From contig CM034233.1 in the NCBI GenBank assembly GCA_019916065.1, forward strand, positions 13,349,573 to 13,413,572: a DNA stretch of 64,000 nt, in the 5' to 3' direction. The notes under the pieces were generated by a model, which was not told where the DNA came from, made no database searches, and saw nothing but the letters and a program-made list of their open reading frames with translations. Positions 36,213 through 45,046 of the stretch are shown here, in pieces. How positions within the stretch are numbered: the first letter of the stretch is position 1; each line of letters opens with the position of its first letter. The stretch comes from Vitellaria paradoxa. Lineage: Eukaryota; Streptophyta; Magnoliopsida; Ericales; Sapotaceae. The translations under genes and the position numbers were made by a program.

Positions 36213-39200
36213 TTCCAGATTGCCTTGATTCCCATCCCTTCACCGGACTCCGGTGACTCCTCCATCATCGTCTGTTAGTATAATTCCCAAAGCCATCTTC
36301 ACCCCCCACACCAACAATGCATGTTCTTCCTACAGGGGTCCTTACACTGTAAGGGATGGCAGATAATTTTGCGACACATTGCTATTATGCTTATTTGTTG
36401 TGGGCACTGGCAGTTCTTGAAAGCTTTCAATTACTACAGCATGGACACCTTGACTGTCTAGCCTATGGAAGAGAGCCAAAAGTCATTTGAACAGAGAGAA
36501 CTAAAATCCAAATTTAAAATACAGCGCACAAAAATTGGAAATGCTACATGGTCCCTACACTATCTTCACCAACAACTTCATGAAACATGTAGTTTTTAAT
36601 CAATTAAATGGTCAACCATTAAAATTTTACAACAGACACTCACTTCAAACTGAAACTGCAACCTTTAGTACATTCAAGCTCCAATCCCTCGACCATATAC
36701 TGAGTCTGCATCTCCTATTTAAAATGAAAAACAATTTCATATAAATAAATGGTTCCATGGTGATCATCCAGAGTTAAGACCAGTGCTAGCTAGGTTGTCA
36801 GTGCCTACCTTAGTTATTTGTAATTGTGTTTCTAGTCCAGGGTGCGGGTTTAGACTTTGCAATATATGCACGATGATAATTATTCTGTATTTCATGGCTC
36901 ACATCACCACCAGACTGTTATTAGTTGTATTTTCGGTTGGATAGTAGCCGAGGCTTATATGCGGTATTTGTGTTATAGCCGTGGTTGTATTTATTGGTTA
37001 TGTTATTGTTGTTATATTATATTGCCATCTATATGAGAATGAGGGATGTATATTGTTGAGCAGCTCTGACATAGTTTATGCTTATATTATACAAATTTGA
37101 CCAAGGCTATTGTTGTTATATTATATTGCCATCTAGATGAGAATGAAGGATGTATATTGTTGAGCAGCTCTGATATAGTTTATACTTATATTATACAAAT
37201 TTGACCAAGGCTATTCACATGCAGTCATTGACCTCCCTTTTTTGTTACTAAACAATTGGATGGATATTATTATTTTATTTCCTATATCTTATGTCCCATT
37301 TTCCATATTGTCTGATCTGACATGTTGGTTCATGTGTGGCATCCTTCTCAAAAGTATCAGGTAGAATTGTTTAAATCAAGCAATCACCATTTTTAAGTCT
37401 CACAAATTAAAGGTCTTACGAACATCAATGCAACAGTATGTGGCCAGTTACAAGACCAACTAATCCGAATGCGCATTCCTCTGTATCCCATTCCAAAATA
37501 CCATTCCATATTTGATTTCTTTGGACCAACCTAACTGATAACCAAACTTCCGCCCGCAACTTTTCTTCCAAGGTTGTTCCTCTCCAACTCAAAGCAATCA
37601 AAACCGGCCTGTCTATCTACAGCCTCATAAACATCATCTAATTGTTTTAGGTTTGAGGAGATCAATATATATTCATACTTTTATTTTATTTTTTTCCCAA
37701 TTGTGCTGGATTTCTCTCTCCACTCCCTTTCCTCATATCCAGCGCACGAAACATACCACTAGAGAACAAGTTAAATTCTTTTTCACCAAGTTATATTTGA
37801 CTTCTTCCCGAAATCTTCTGCACAAAAATTCTTCAAGTCCATTGCAGTCTGTACACGACCATTTGGGTCAGAGGAAGCAAAATTTTAATTGTCTTTGTTA
37901 ATTGTGAGAAATATTGAATTACAAGAAATGAGTTAGATTTGTAAATGCATAATGAAAATTTTGGGTGTATTTCATAATAATCTGGATATTTCGTCACTAC
38001 AAAATTCCAAAAGAAGGCAGAAAATTAATGACCAAGAGACACTTTGCGCCCTTGCATGCACAGCAACAAAAGGGATTTTATGAACAATTTTTCCTTTCGG
38101 GTAAGTCAAAGGCATTGGTGCTTTTCATCAAAATTAGGCAAGGGAATAAATATAAACGGGTCAAAATCAGGAGAAATTATTCTAAATGACTTCAATTGTA
38201 ATTTTAGCATATATGGCAGGGCTGATGTAATTCTATTCCTGTTTGAAGCACACTGAAAATCATTATGATATGTCCACCACATGGAATAATTCTCTCAAAA
38301 GACACAGAGAGATCCCATACTGGATTGATTTTATCACAGCGCCAGAAGTACATAGACATCGAGTCAGACCAGACACTTTTCTGTCTCTCATTCATGTGAC
38401 CTAACTTCCCCTCTCTGTAATTAAGCATAAAAGGGGAAGGTTGACATCGACCTCAATGTCAGATACTTGACATCGAGGATCTAATAGTTCAGATGCATTC
38501 ATATTTTTAACCTTAAAAAATGCATGAATATATCTGGACAGTCTCGACCTGCTGTTTAGGAGCTGACATTGTTTTTGATGTGAGCCCCTAGGGGCGGAAT
38601 CCAATTAAGGGCCCGTTTGAAGTGGTAAAAAACAAGAAAAAACGAGATAAAACATAATTTTGGGTAAATTTTGACGTTTGGTATTTTTTTTCAAACTACG
38701 TTTTTTTAAAGATGAACAATGATAAATCGTTAGAACAGTTATTCAAAATCCGTTCTAATGAATTCAAAAAATCCCTAATTTGTTTTCTACACAGTAACGT
38801 TTCGATGGAGCAAAACGTGGGCTATTTTGTAATTGCCCTAATACAGTAAACCATGGGAACGGTTTTGGCCAATTTGTTCTAACGGTTTGTGTGGACCCAC
38901 TCCACAATGATCCTCGTTCAAAAGCTTTAGAGTCAGGAAACATGATTACTAAAAAAAAATTTTCCTACTCGATTAACCTATTCCCGGGGTTTGATTTTTT
39001 TTTGAGTGGAATACTTAACTTTTTTAAAATTAGTAAATGCGGGAATGTGTAAAATAAAGAATTTTAGTGATTTTTAGAGATCGTTGAGTTTTATTTTGTT
39101 TATTGGCACATCAAACAGTGCCCAAGTAAACCTCTGACTACCTTACCAAAATTGACCTATCAACACCTACTTAATCCTTTAAACCTAACAATTAAAAAAA

Positions 39201-39667
39201 ATTTATGGAATTTCAGAACGTACTAAGCAATGAAATAACTTCATCAGAAAATGGAAGTACAATTAATCCTAGAAATTAATTAACGACTAAAATCACCAAT
39301 CAATTCGCAGCTCATCAAACAATTATTCGCATCTCGATCCAAAAATCTTAAGCTCGAAAGAAGTAAACTCATAATCTCCGGCAAACACAGCTCAAATCAG
39401 GAAATTATATATGTTCACCCATTCAAGCTCAAAAATGTCAAAGACATTTAAATTCGGTGAGATGAATAGGTAAGTTAGTACCAGGGGAAGAATTCGAGTT
39501 CGCAGGCCAGACGAGAACCCTTTGTTACATAATCGAATGCGACGAAGCTGCCGAGGGAATTGCAGAGAAGACAAATAAGAGAGCTTTGAAGAAAAAGACG
39601 ATGACAAACTGGTAGAGCGGTCAGAGTTCAATGACCGAAACGTAGAGGCCGCAACAGAAATCGCCAT
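16232..39667 (-). CDS. Chloroplast thioredoxin y, four exons, with a 20-kb first intron
   Basis: Exons are 39667-39482 (62 codons), 19125-19037, 16913-16736 and 16297-16232, with GT-AG junctions in phases 0, 2 and 0, giving 172 residues. Exon 1 is a Ser/Arg-rich plastid transit peptide (MAISVAASTFRSLNSD). The mature domain starts at VEAKKQTFASFDDLL, then DKPVLVDFYATW. The active site WCGPC is residues 92-96, its Trp codon split by intron 2. IRVVKIDTEKYPSIADKY follows, then EALPTF with the cis-proline near residue 137, and the C-terminal helix EGAMTANQLIERIESALKVK. The run FMVPILNEV and the KIDTEKYPSIA block match y-type thioredoxins, which reduce stromal peroxiredoxin Q, 2-Cys targets and methionine sulfoxide reductases. 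The nested Gypsy/Copia insertion lies in intron 1. Intron 2 (16914-19036) holds MITEs and a SINE. All exons are intact, so the gene is probably functional if the long intron is spliced. The exon 1 to exon 2 link is by phase and homology, not transcript evidence. Confidence 0.9.
17748..18082. mobile_element. MITE in thioredoxin intron 2
   Basis: The ends GAGCCCGTTTGGCAGCTCAAAAA and, reverse-complemented, GGGGGCGTTTGGCAGTTCAAAAA form an imperfect inverted repeat over about 335 bp. The interior repeats TTTGCTACAGTAAAAA twice and has a long A tract near 17997-18013. No transposase is present. Confidence 0.65.
18250..18695. mobile_element. MITE family B copy with inserted SINE fragment
   Basis: Starting GGTGGCATTTGGTTCG and ending ATACCAAACAGCACC, this shares a long, diverged match with 42024-42347 and 53334-53583 (TTTTATGCGTAAACTTATTTTC, TTTTCTAAAATAGGTTTTGAAAA and others). 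The GTG-CATTTGG type end is inverted at the right. A SINE piece occupies about 18298-18415. Confidence 0.6.
18298..18415 (-). mobile_element. Au-like SINE, 5'-truncated
   Basis: On the minus strand it reads GGTAAGACTGCGTACAAATG, then a CCCTCCCTCTACCCCCGC block and GCGTACCGGGTGAACC before a T-rich end. This is the 3' architecture I know for the widespread plant Au SINE (AAGGCTGCGTACA ... CACCGGGCTGCCC). The tRNA-like head is missing or poorly preserved. Confidence 0.6.
19126..20211. other. Proximal intron 1 of thioredoxin y
   Basis: Moderately AT-rich intron sequence with no additional exon or repeat recognised. It ends at the Gypsy target site CCAAC (20207-20211). Confidence 0.6.
20212..20860 (+). 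repeat. Gypsy 5' LTR
   Basis: 649 bp, TG...CA ends. TATAAATA at 20695-20702 is the likely promoter TATA, followed by a (CT)n tract at about 20744-20760. Several GCCGCGG/CCGCGGGACC motifs recur in the upstream part. Confidence 0.92.
20898..22616 (+). pseudogene. Gypsy gag (retrotrans_gag domain), one stop
   Basis: A single frame from MAGDQTDKSSRSRES to 22616 is interrupted by TAA at 21192-21194. The N-terminal part is Gln-rich and probably coiled (QMVVFQQTQTAMQRTQ). The capsid-like domain has LTHKAHTWYANLP, SSWDDMVKKFYAKFF and ESQKHGEDLLSYVRRFREKA. A later CIYHRTMRHPTRDCWAF segment is a CX2HX4HX4C-like knuckle relic. The frame ends early because of a 28-bp duplication at 22563-22618. Confidence 0.85.
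22594..25935 (+). pseudogene. Gypsy pol: protease, reverse transcriptase, two RNase H domains, integrase N-terminus
   Basis: One reading frame is broken by TGA (23401-23403), TAG (24133-24135) and TAG (25933-25935). The aspartic protease has LDGGASINILP near 22864. The RT runs from about 23800 to 24500 with IRVCVDFRDLKRACPKDEFP and the catalytic FYIDDLVVKT. An RT-linked RNase H follows (PVYYISRVVQGTETRYSPIE). A second, archaeal-type RNase H has AFDGSSTLEGGGAGVVL, NNEAEYEAL, IRGDSKLVI and HNRHPDALATLAS. It ends with an integrase zinc-binding-like segment (QGYYWPSM...CSRC). Two RNase H domains in tandem are the mark of the Tat lineage. Confidence 0.88.
25936..27209 (+). pseudogene. Gypsy integrase (catalytic core intact, upstream frameshift)
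   Basis: After the stop at 25935 the pol frame continues (DWRQYYINYLREGSLP, LYRRGFEGRALRCL) to about 26205, where one base is missing near GTATGCCATTTGC. The remainder then reads in another frame to 27209: VGYYWPTMEEDAKNYVKWCHSCQ, then the catalytic DDE positions in HTWAMDLIGPI, ILSDNGTPFVN and PKGNGQAEATNKSL, and a C-terminal GLSGPKFMPKWERPYVI region. The zinc-binding module appears a second time here. Confidence 0.85.
27285..27880. repeat. About 86-bp tandem repeat, 7 units of two subtypes
   Basis: TATGCTTGG recurs at 27325, 27411, 27501, 27587, 27674 and 27760, with a last variant at 27847, giving periods of 86-90 bp. Subtype A continues CCCTCCAGAAAAAGCTTCC and subtype B CACTCCGTGAAATAAATCC, in the order A B A B B A plus a variant end. 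It lies between integrase and the antisense frame, where Tat elements often carry satellite-like repeats. Confidence 0.88.
28136..29331 (-). pseudogene. Antisense ORF of Gypsy, C-terminal portion
   Basis: Minus-strand frames at 29331-28513 and 28633-28136 overlap in different frames. The first is Ser/Pro-rich and ends in a low-complexity PPPFFFFL run created by an A/G tract near 28681-28700. The second has HDLYNHRGYMFSG, KLNFLGSIMHSL and SLIAVRFSHLDIKWLE, which reads like the C-terminal region seen after plant-mobile-domain cores in antisense ORFs. The family assignment is by position and style. Confidence 0.5.
29643..30505 (-). pseudogene. Antisense plant-mobile-domain (PMD) ORF, second half
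   Basis: The minus-strand sequence leaving the Copia insertion (30505 downwards) reads VLSLGRTVSLAPIFLGTLYH, then YDVPTYISTPFLQMWLYERY. This is followed, after a stop/frameshift near 30212, by YKYLWMAYLLPRSLPVLVEN and YNPHRVARQFGFDQ. The APIFLG..YH, LQ.WLYERY and HRVARQFGFDQ blocks are typical of plant mobile domain (aminotransferase-like, PF10536) proteins. The upstream half is at 34285-35498. Confidence 0.75.
31300..32163 (+). pseudogene. Copia gag, two stops
   Basis: MSKSEDATTIMPQSVFLKAD begins a UBN2/gag-like region (KKLNGENYLSWAHAVMTFL, VWMSEDAIVMGLLWHSLEDS). TAG at 31741-31743 interrupts it. It continues with IANFLSGLNPALRGFKDQIL, an Arg/Gly-rich stretch and a zinc knuckle CNFCGGTNHTEPYC (CX2CX4HX4C) ended by TAG at 32161-32163. 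Confidence 0.85.
32395..34070 (+). pseudogene. Copia pol remnant: protease, integrase, RNase H tail; RT missing
   Basis: The protease motif IIDSGASLHMSG is preceded by TGA at 32396-32398, where Trp is usual. GAG-pre-integrase follows (WHVRLGHPCLARLKLLFP). The integrase core has IVHTDV, a TGA, FVDDFSRMTWLF, LRSDNALEYI and PRTSQQNGIAERKNRHL, with a one-base loss near 33329. After FVSADVTFFES the sequence jumps through a Ser/Thr/Pro linker directly to the end of RNase H (DNQAAIFIVNNPVFHERTKH, IEVDCHFIRD). The whole RT and most of RNase H are deleted, so it cannot move by itself. Confidence 0.85.
34285..35498 (-). pseudogene. Antisense plant-mobile-domain (PMD) ORF, first half
   Basis: An open minus-strand frame begins MFESSSIPSKK. 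After a Ser-rich N-terminal third it has EHWSDWILGKGSFKKILKEA, ISRNTIAMETLLSRWSTSTH and FVTCFREISPTLEDVVALMQ, then LPIWGE, the PMD core signature. It is cut by the Copia insertion at RIAA; the frame resumes at 30505 on the other side. Antisense ORFs with this domain are reported for Tat-lineage elements; their role is not known. Confidence 0.8.
35666..36310 (+). repeat. Gypsy 3' LTR
   Basis: 645 bp, the same ends as the 5' LTR, preceded by a purine-rich ACAGGGGG tract at about 35653-35660. It differs from the 5' LTR mainly by transitions and by length changes in the CCAATCTAGAGAG and (CT)n regions. Confidence 0.92.
37005..37212. repeat. Tandem duplication, 104-bp period x 2
   Basis: The unit starting ATTGTTGTTATATTATATTG and ending TTGACCAAGGCT is present twice, with a few substitutions such as CTATATGAG/CTAGATGAG and GACATAG/GATATAG. 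Confidence 0.85.
38612..39122. mobile_element. MITE-like element in thioredoxin intron 1
   Basis: The left end GGGCCCGTTTGAAGTGG and the right end (reverse-complemented) GGGCACTGTTTGATGTGCC make an imperfect inverted repeat around about 510 bp of A/T-rich sequence. The target duplication is not clear. Confidence 0.5.
39482..39667 (-). CDS. Exon 1 of thioredoxin y (transit peptide)
   Basis: The 62 codons end CGAATTCTTCCCCTG, followed by a GTACTAAC donor. The phase-0 junction fits exon 2 (GTC GAA GCA AAG) 20.4 kb away. The upstream in-frame Met at 39811 would add a (TC)n-encoded Ser/Leu run that looks like 5' untranslated region, so the MAISVAAST start is preferred. A (GA)n tract at about 39727-39755 lies in that leader. 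Confidence 0.85.
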
Positions 39668-39724
39668 TAAAGCTCTTCCGTGGAGAAAGAGGCCGATGCA
39701 ACCTTCCAAAAATGCAGGGAAACG

Positions 39725-39759
<35 letters not shown>

Positions 39760-39839
39760 GGCGTGCGAGTGACGAAGAAAACGGAATTGGTAGATTTTTT
39801 TTTTTTCCCATATGATTTGGTGTGTGCCCGAGTAGAGTA

Positions 39840-40779
39840 ACACGGTAAATTCAATACAAACCGTACGTTGGATGGAATCACCAAGATGTTTGAATTGGAC
39901 GGAGTCAAACCGTCCAATGAGAGAGGGTTTGAATTGGACGGTAAATTCTTTTCTGTTTGCTTGGGCTCGTCAGTCAAATGAGAGAGGGTTTTTTTTTTTT
40001 TTTTTTTTAATCACGCTCACCAAATGCAATGCACGAGGATTCAGGTCAGTGTAGGCTAGCCCAATTATTTTGATTTTTTAAAAATATTTTAAGTTGCATT
40101 TGAAGCAAGTGTTTAAGGGGAGAAAAATAAATAAAAATAAAAAGAAAAGGTATTAAGTCAAAATATTAAATTTATATATAGGTATGATAAGGGGAAAGAG
40201 ATTAAAATAAATAGATATTTGTGAAAATTTTTAATTTTTATTTAATTAATCATAAAAAACAAGTATATATTATTAGAATATATTATATTATTATATAAAT
40301 CATTTACCAATATTAGAATATATTTTTTTGCCATATATAATTAGCATAAATAAGGATATTCTATTTTCCTTAAATTATTTTAGCCTATACATATATAGTT
40401 ATATTCTTTTTTATAATTCACAAACTATCAATATATCATTCTTTCATTTTCTCTCGTATTATTATTCTCTTTTTCTAATATATATAAGTAGATTTTTTTT
40501 TTCAAAAATCATTATCCCAGACACACCCCTATTAATTTTATTCTCATTTTACTGATAATATCAAATAATAAAATAAAGTTAGTATTTTTATTTTTCTATT
40601 TTTTTTCCCCTGCATATAATTTCTCCAAATTTCACACCCTAAAGAGTGTGGTGTGGACTGAAACGGTCCTAAGAATACAATCATACGACCACTACTGTTT
40701 TTTTACACGGGAAGCTAGGAACGGACGGAATTTTGACAATCAATCCTAACTCCCTGTATGTATAATATGATATATAGGT
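39840..40779. other. Promoter-proximal and intergenic DNA upstream of thioredoxin y
   Basis: 39880-39990 carries GTTTGAATTGGACGG and AATGAGAGAGGGTTT motifs, each repeated. The rest is A/T-rich with no gene. Confidence 0.45.
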
Positions 40780-40935
40780 TGTGTTTAGAGTGGTAAAAAT
40801 ATTTAAAAATTAGTAAAAAAATATTAAAAATTTTTAAAAATTATTTATTTTTTTTCTCATTACACGAATTATGAACTCACAACTTATATCATTTTATTTT
40901 ACTTTTTTTTTTCTCTTTTTGTCACTCTAAACACA
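40780..40935. mobile_element. MITE family A, most intact copy
   Basis: Perfect 13-bp terminal inverted repeats TGTGTTTAGAGTG and CACTCTAAACACA enclose 130 bp of A/T-rich DNA including AAAATTTTTAAAAATTATTT and GAATTATGAACTCACAACTT. Related copies lie at about 6961-7104, 7440-7531, 8830-8972 and 10331-10459. Target duplication not identified. Confidence 0.72.
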
Positions 40936-42023
40936 CTCCTAATTACCCAAACAGATACGGAATTATGAAATCTAGCTACGTCAGATCTTTATGAATGTTT
41001 CAACAGCAATCTTGCAACCAAATCCAATAACGTATTCATGAGAATTAAAATTTTTTAGGAAATTAATTAATCAATAATGTTTGGTGACTGAATCATACCC
41101 CATTCGTTAATCCTATGTTCTAATAATTAAGGTCCCGTTTGGATGCAAGGAAAGCTAACCTCTAAAAGCTTTATCGGTGGGTACCACCCATTGCCATGAT
41201 TTGGCAACCACTTCCCCTCCCGCTCTTCGCTTTCCTTCGCACGCAGTTTCTCCTAGATAAATTTTGAGCGGCCTCGACCCCAGCTGAAAATTTATCCGTC
41301 CCGCTCAAAATTTATCCGGGGGAAATGATCATTATTTTGGTATTTTTAGCTCTCATTAATTTGATCAAAATAAATATAATGCTAGTAAAAAAATAATAGA
41401 TAGGCTAATAAGTCAAATAAATATAATTAAAAAATTAAATTACATAATAACCAACCATTCAAAAGTATATATTTAAAAAAAAATTGTTTAAATAAATTTA
41501 TAAAAAAATTAAATTTTCAATGAAATAAATAATATAACTTCAAATTGTTCAAAAATAATCAAATGGAGTGGGTTTTGTAACTTAATATTTAATTTAATGA
41601 GTAATCAAGTTTAGGACACCACAAGGATTAATAGGGTCATTTGACTGTTTTTTCATCATTCATCATCTCTTATTTATAAAATATTCAAATCAAGTCAAAA
41701 GGTATCCTCCTCCATAAACATCGCATTAATGTGGGTCAACTCTCTAAAAATAATACTCATTCTTATCTTATACCCTCTCAAAAATTTATCTCTTGAAATT
41801 TTAGCATCATTTAACCGAGCCCTAAAAGGTGAAGACTCGGTCAAGCATCTCAGGGGCCAGTCAGGCATCTCAATTTGCTACATGATTGGCAGAGATAATT
41901 ATGCATTAATTACAAATTTACAATTATATATATGTGTGTAGAATGAAAACTTTTTTCTTTATTTTATGTTTTCGGTTTTAAGCTAGTTGGGATTCTGACT
42001 AGTAGGAAGGATAAAATATTTAG
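40936..42023. other. AT-rich intergenic DNA
   Basis: No gene supported. A short GC-richer stretch at 41150-41330 (GGTCCCGTTTGGATGC at its left) resembles a MITE end, but no partner end was found. Confidence 0.45.
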
Positions 42024-42347
42024 GTGGTATTTGATTTATTTTTTTATTTTTATTTTATATTTTAAAAATTTCAAAATAAAGAAATAAAAAATACTTCATT
42101 TTCATTATTTTGAAATTTCTCTTATTTTGGATTAAAAACGCTCAAAATAACTTTTTATCATTTTTTATTTTATGTGTAAACCCATTTTCTGTTTTCTAAA
42201 ATAAATTTTGAAAATAAAAGTGACCAAATACATTTTGAGTTTTTTCCTTATTTTCAAAAACGTAAAATAGAGAATAAGTTTAAAACAGAAAATAAAAAAC
42301 AAAAATAGAAAACAAAAAATAAAAAAATAAACCAAATAAGCTCTTAA
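42024..42347. mobile_element. MITE family B copy
   Basis: About 324 bp starting GGTGGTATTTGATTTATTT and ending ACCAAATAAGCTC. It aligns by eye along most of its length with 18250-18695 and 53334-53583, including TTTTATGTGTAAACCCATTTTC and TTTTCTAAAATAAATTTTGAAAA. Confidence 0.65.
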
Positions 42348-42985
42348 AGATTAAAAATCAAACTAACTTAATCGTTTTGGAATGAGATTGAATTAATTTT
42401 AGTACAAAGTTAATTTGTTCCTACATTTTAAATTGTCAACTAGATTAGTTTGGTTTGATTTTCGATTTCATAAATTTTTAAACTCGGTTCAAACTAATCC
42501 GATTTTAAAAATTTATTATTTTATACACACATACACGAATTTGATATGTACTCGAACTGGACCAATCTAAAACCGATTAAAATTGAGTTGGTTAATTTTA
42601 TAACGTGCATGATGGATTCGATTGCAAATATTTTCCATAAACTCAACACCCATACAAATCTCAGCATGCAGGCCAGCTAAGTCGTGAAACAGCAAAGCCT
42701 GGCTAGTTGCAGGCCTCTCAAATCATGATTTTTTGTTGAATGAGATTCTATTTTGACCACCCGTGATTGTAATAAATCCACTTTCCAAAGAACAAAACAA
42801 TACAAATGTTAAAAAAGCCTACTAGTTTTTCCATGGAAAATGTTGCGGGCCATACACAGAACAGCCCCATTTGAAGCATTCGATTAGTTATAGTTGAAGT
42901 AGAACCGTTAAGAAAATCCAAAAATGACCAACCTGTGATTTTAATAATTCTGAGCTCACCTTAAAATATAGGATTATTAAGATAA
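42348..42985. other. Intergenic DNA
   Basis: A/T-rich; no gene or defined repeat recognised. Confidence 0.45.
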
Positions 42986-42998
42986 AAAATGACCCACC

Positions 42999-43204
42999 CA
43001 CTCCTGGTAGATCTAGTAGAGCGGCAATCAAGTCTAAGGTTTGAGTGATATACTCATGTCGGTTTTATTATCACCTGAAGTGAGCAGGATTTAAGTGGGG
43101 GCCGTGGCAGTAGTTTGCTGCGCTAGTTTCCCCAATAGTTTGTAACCAATAGATAAAAACGCTGGGTGATTTTCCCCGTTACCAAAAAAAAAAAAAAAAA
43201 AGAC
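42999..43204 (+). mobile_element. SINE family 2 copy with poly(A) tail
   Basis: It is flanked by AAAATGACCCACC (42986-42998) and AAAATGACCCGCC (43205-43217). It ends in an A tail at about 43184-43201 after CCCCGTTACC. It is the same family as the minus-strand copy at 14977-15180. Confidence 0.8.
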
Positions 43205-43657
43205 AAAATGACCCGCCTTACCTTGCAGCGGCCTGGTCTATGATATGATCTTTCACCCGTCAATAAGGTTTGGATACATTTTTCCCTTTTGTGACCTTGC
43301 ACTCACTCTTTTTGACTTTACGCATTTGTCTTCTTTTTTTTTTTTTAAATTCGAAATGGAGAGAATTATAACAATCCCAAGTCGAAGACCTAATATTTAT
43401 ATAATGGAAATATTTTATGTTGTACCTTTCAAAATATATATATATATATATATAAATTTTATGTTTCACTATAGTAAATGAATTTTGGATCTTGACACTT
43501 ATTTAAAGGTTGAATCTTAATTTTTATATATTTATACGAGTATCAGAATGTTATAAGAATATTGTGACCCATTTATATTATTAGCATTAATTCAGCTTCA
43601 AAGAGTTCTCACCATTAGAAAGGGGGAGGGAGGGAGAGAGAGAAAGAGAGTCATAGA

Positions 43658-45008
43658 ATGAGAAAGATGAATTTCTTCTTTCTAGTTCTTTTAGGTTTAC
43701 TGAATAATTTGTATCCCTTGTGCGGTCATGCTGATCCCACTGATGGGTTCACCGTTGTTCCATTGACAGATTGGAATCTAGAACTACAGAAACCATATGA
43801 TATACCACTGCACGAGCGATACAGACACGAAAATGGAGTTCATCGAATGTGGGTCTATGCTGATGACAAGCCACATAACCCTAGTAGTCGTACCCAGCCA
43901 CGAACTGAAATTCGCATACGAGTAATCTCTCTCTCGATCTATACATATACTATATATATATATATATATATATTACTTCATGTCTATAAATTTGTGCACT
44001 TAAATCTTTCCATGATAATGCATTTATGCATGCTTTTTTTTTCTTTCTTTCTTTTTTTTTTTTTAAATTGAATCAGCATACATGTAAATCACATATTTAT
44101 GAAAAGGAAAATGGCATTTATATCAGAATTTTTTTTATAAAATTTTGAATCTAGAATAATGTGATAAGCGAAATTTTGTCTTTTTTGCTTTCATAAGTAT
44201 TTCATATCGATCATTTTCATGCTTGGTAAAAAAAAAAAAAAAAAAAAAAGAGTGTTTGGTAATATATAGCATGAGCGTTATGCAAAATAATACTAGTTAT
44301 ATCATATATTTTTTAGACTATATTTGAATTAAAGATTTATAAAAAAAAAATTTAAAATTATTTCTCTTATTTGGTTTGTAATGAAAAATGAATGGAAAAG
44401 AGAATGAGATTAATTAATTTGAGATGTTAAAAATAATTAAATTAAAAATAATTTATTAATTAATGTCTTTTATTTTATTATATTTCTTAATCTTTTTAAA
44501 ATATTTTGTTTTAAAATTTTTTGTTTCTTTCATTTTTTTCTTACCATTATTTTTCTTTTTTTTTTCCTTACCAAATCTTCTCTCCAAACACGATCTTACA
44601 AAATTACGTTTGGAACCCACAAAAAAAAAAAAGTGTGATTACGTGATATAATGGCATTTACGTAATAAAAAAAAATTCAATAGGTTTCTTTTATTTGAAA
44701 TAAAAGCTGCACAAGTTTATTATGCCATTTCTGTATTTATTTTGATAAAAAATTACATATATATATATATATATATGTATCTACTGTTTCGTAGTGAATT
44801 ATGTCATACTATCCCATGGAGTTATTAGAAATATGTAAAAATTTGTAGACTTACCATCAATACAAATGGAAACACGCATTAAAGTAGAATTAAATTGCAA
44901 AATTAGTACTGCCACTGCTATCTCGTCCCTATAACTTTCTATGGTAAATTATTTGTGTAGAACAACATTTTCCTTTACAAATAGAGGTAATGCATCCCTA
45001 CGAGTCTG

Positions 45009-45046
<38 letters not shown>

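Larger units (their letters stand above)
20212..36310 (+). mobile_element. Tat-type Ty3/Gypsy LTR retrotransposon with nested Copia
   Basis: The 5' LTR is 20212-20860 and the 3' LTR 35666-36310, both TGTAGGTATG...CCCCCACA, with a perfect 5-bp duplication CCAAC at 20207-20211 and 36311-36315. By eye the LTRs differ at roughly 25-30 positions (about 4%). The order gag, protease, RT, RNase H, a second archaeal-type RNase H and integrase, plus a long 3' region with an antisense plant-mobile-domain frame, is that of the Tat lineage (Retand/Ogre group). Stops and frameshifts interrupt gag and pol, so it is not autonomous. Excluding the nested Copia the element would be about 12.3 kb. Confidence 0.93.
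36316..39481. other. Distal intron 1 of thioredoxin y
   Basis: No extra exon seen. It holds a 104-bp tandem duplication at 37005-37212 and a MITE-like element at about 38612-39122. Short open frames at 37653-38256 lack any recognisable domain. Confidence 0.5.

Noticed and set aside
37653..38256. Short frames in thioredoxin intron 1 as possible extra exons
   Set aside because: The exon 1/exon 2 junction is already in phase and complete for the family; these frames add nothing recognisable.
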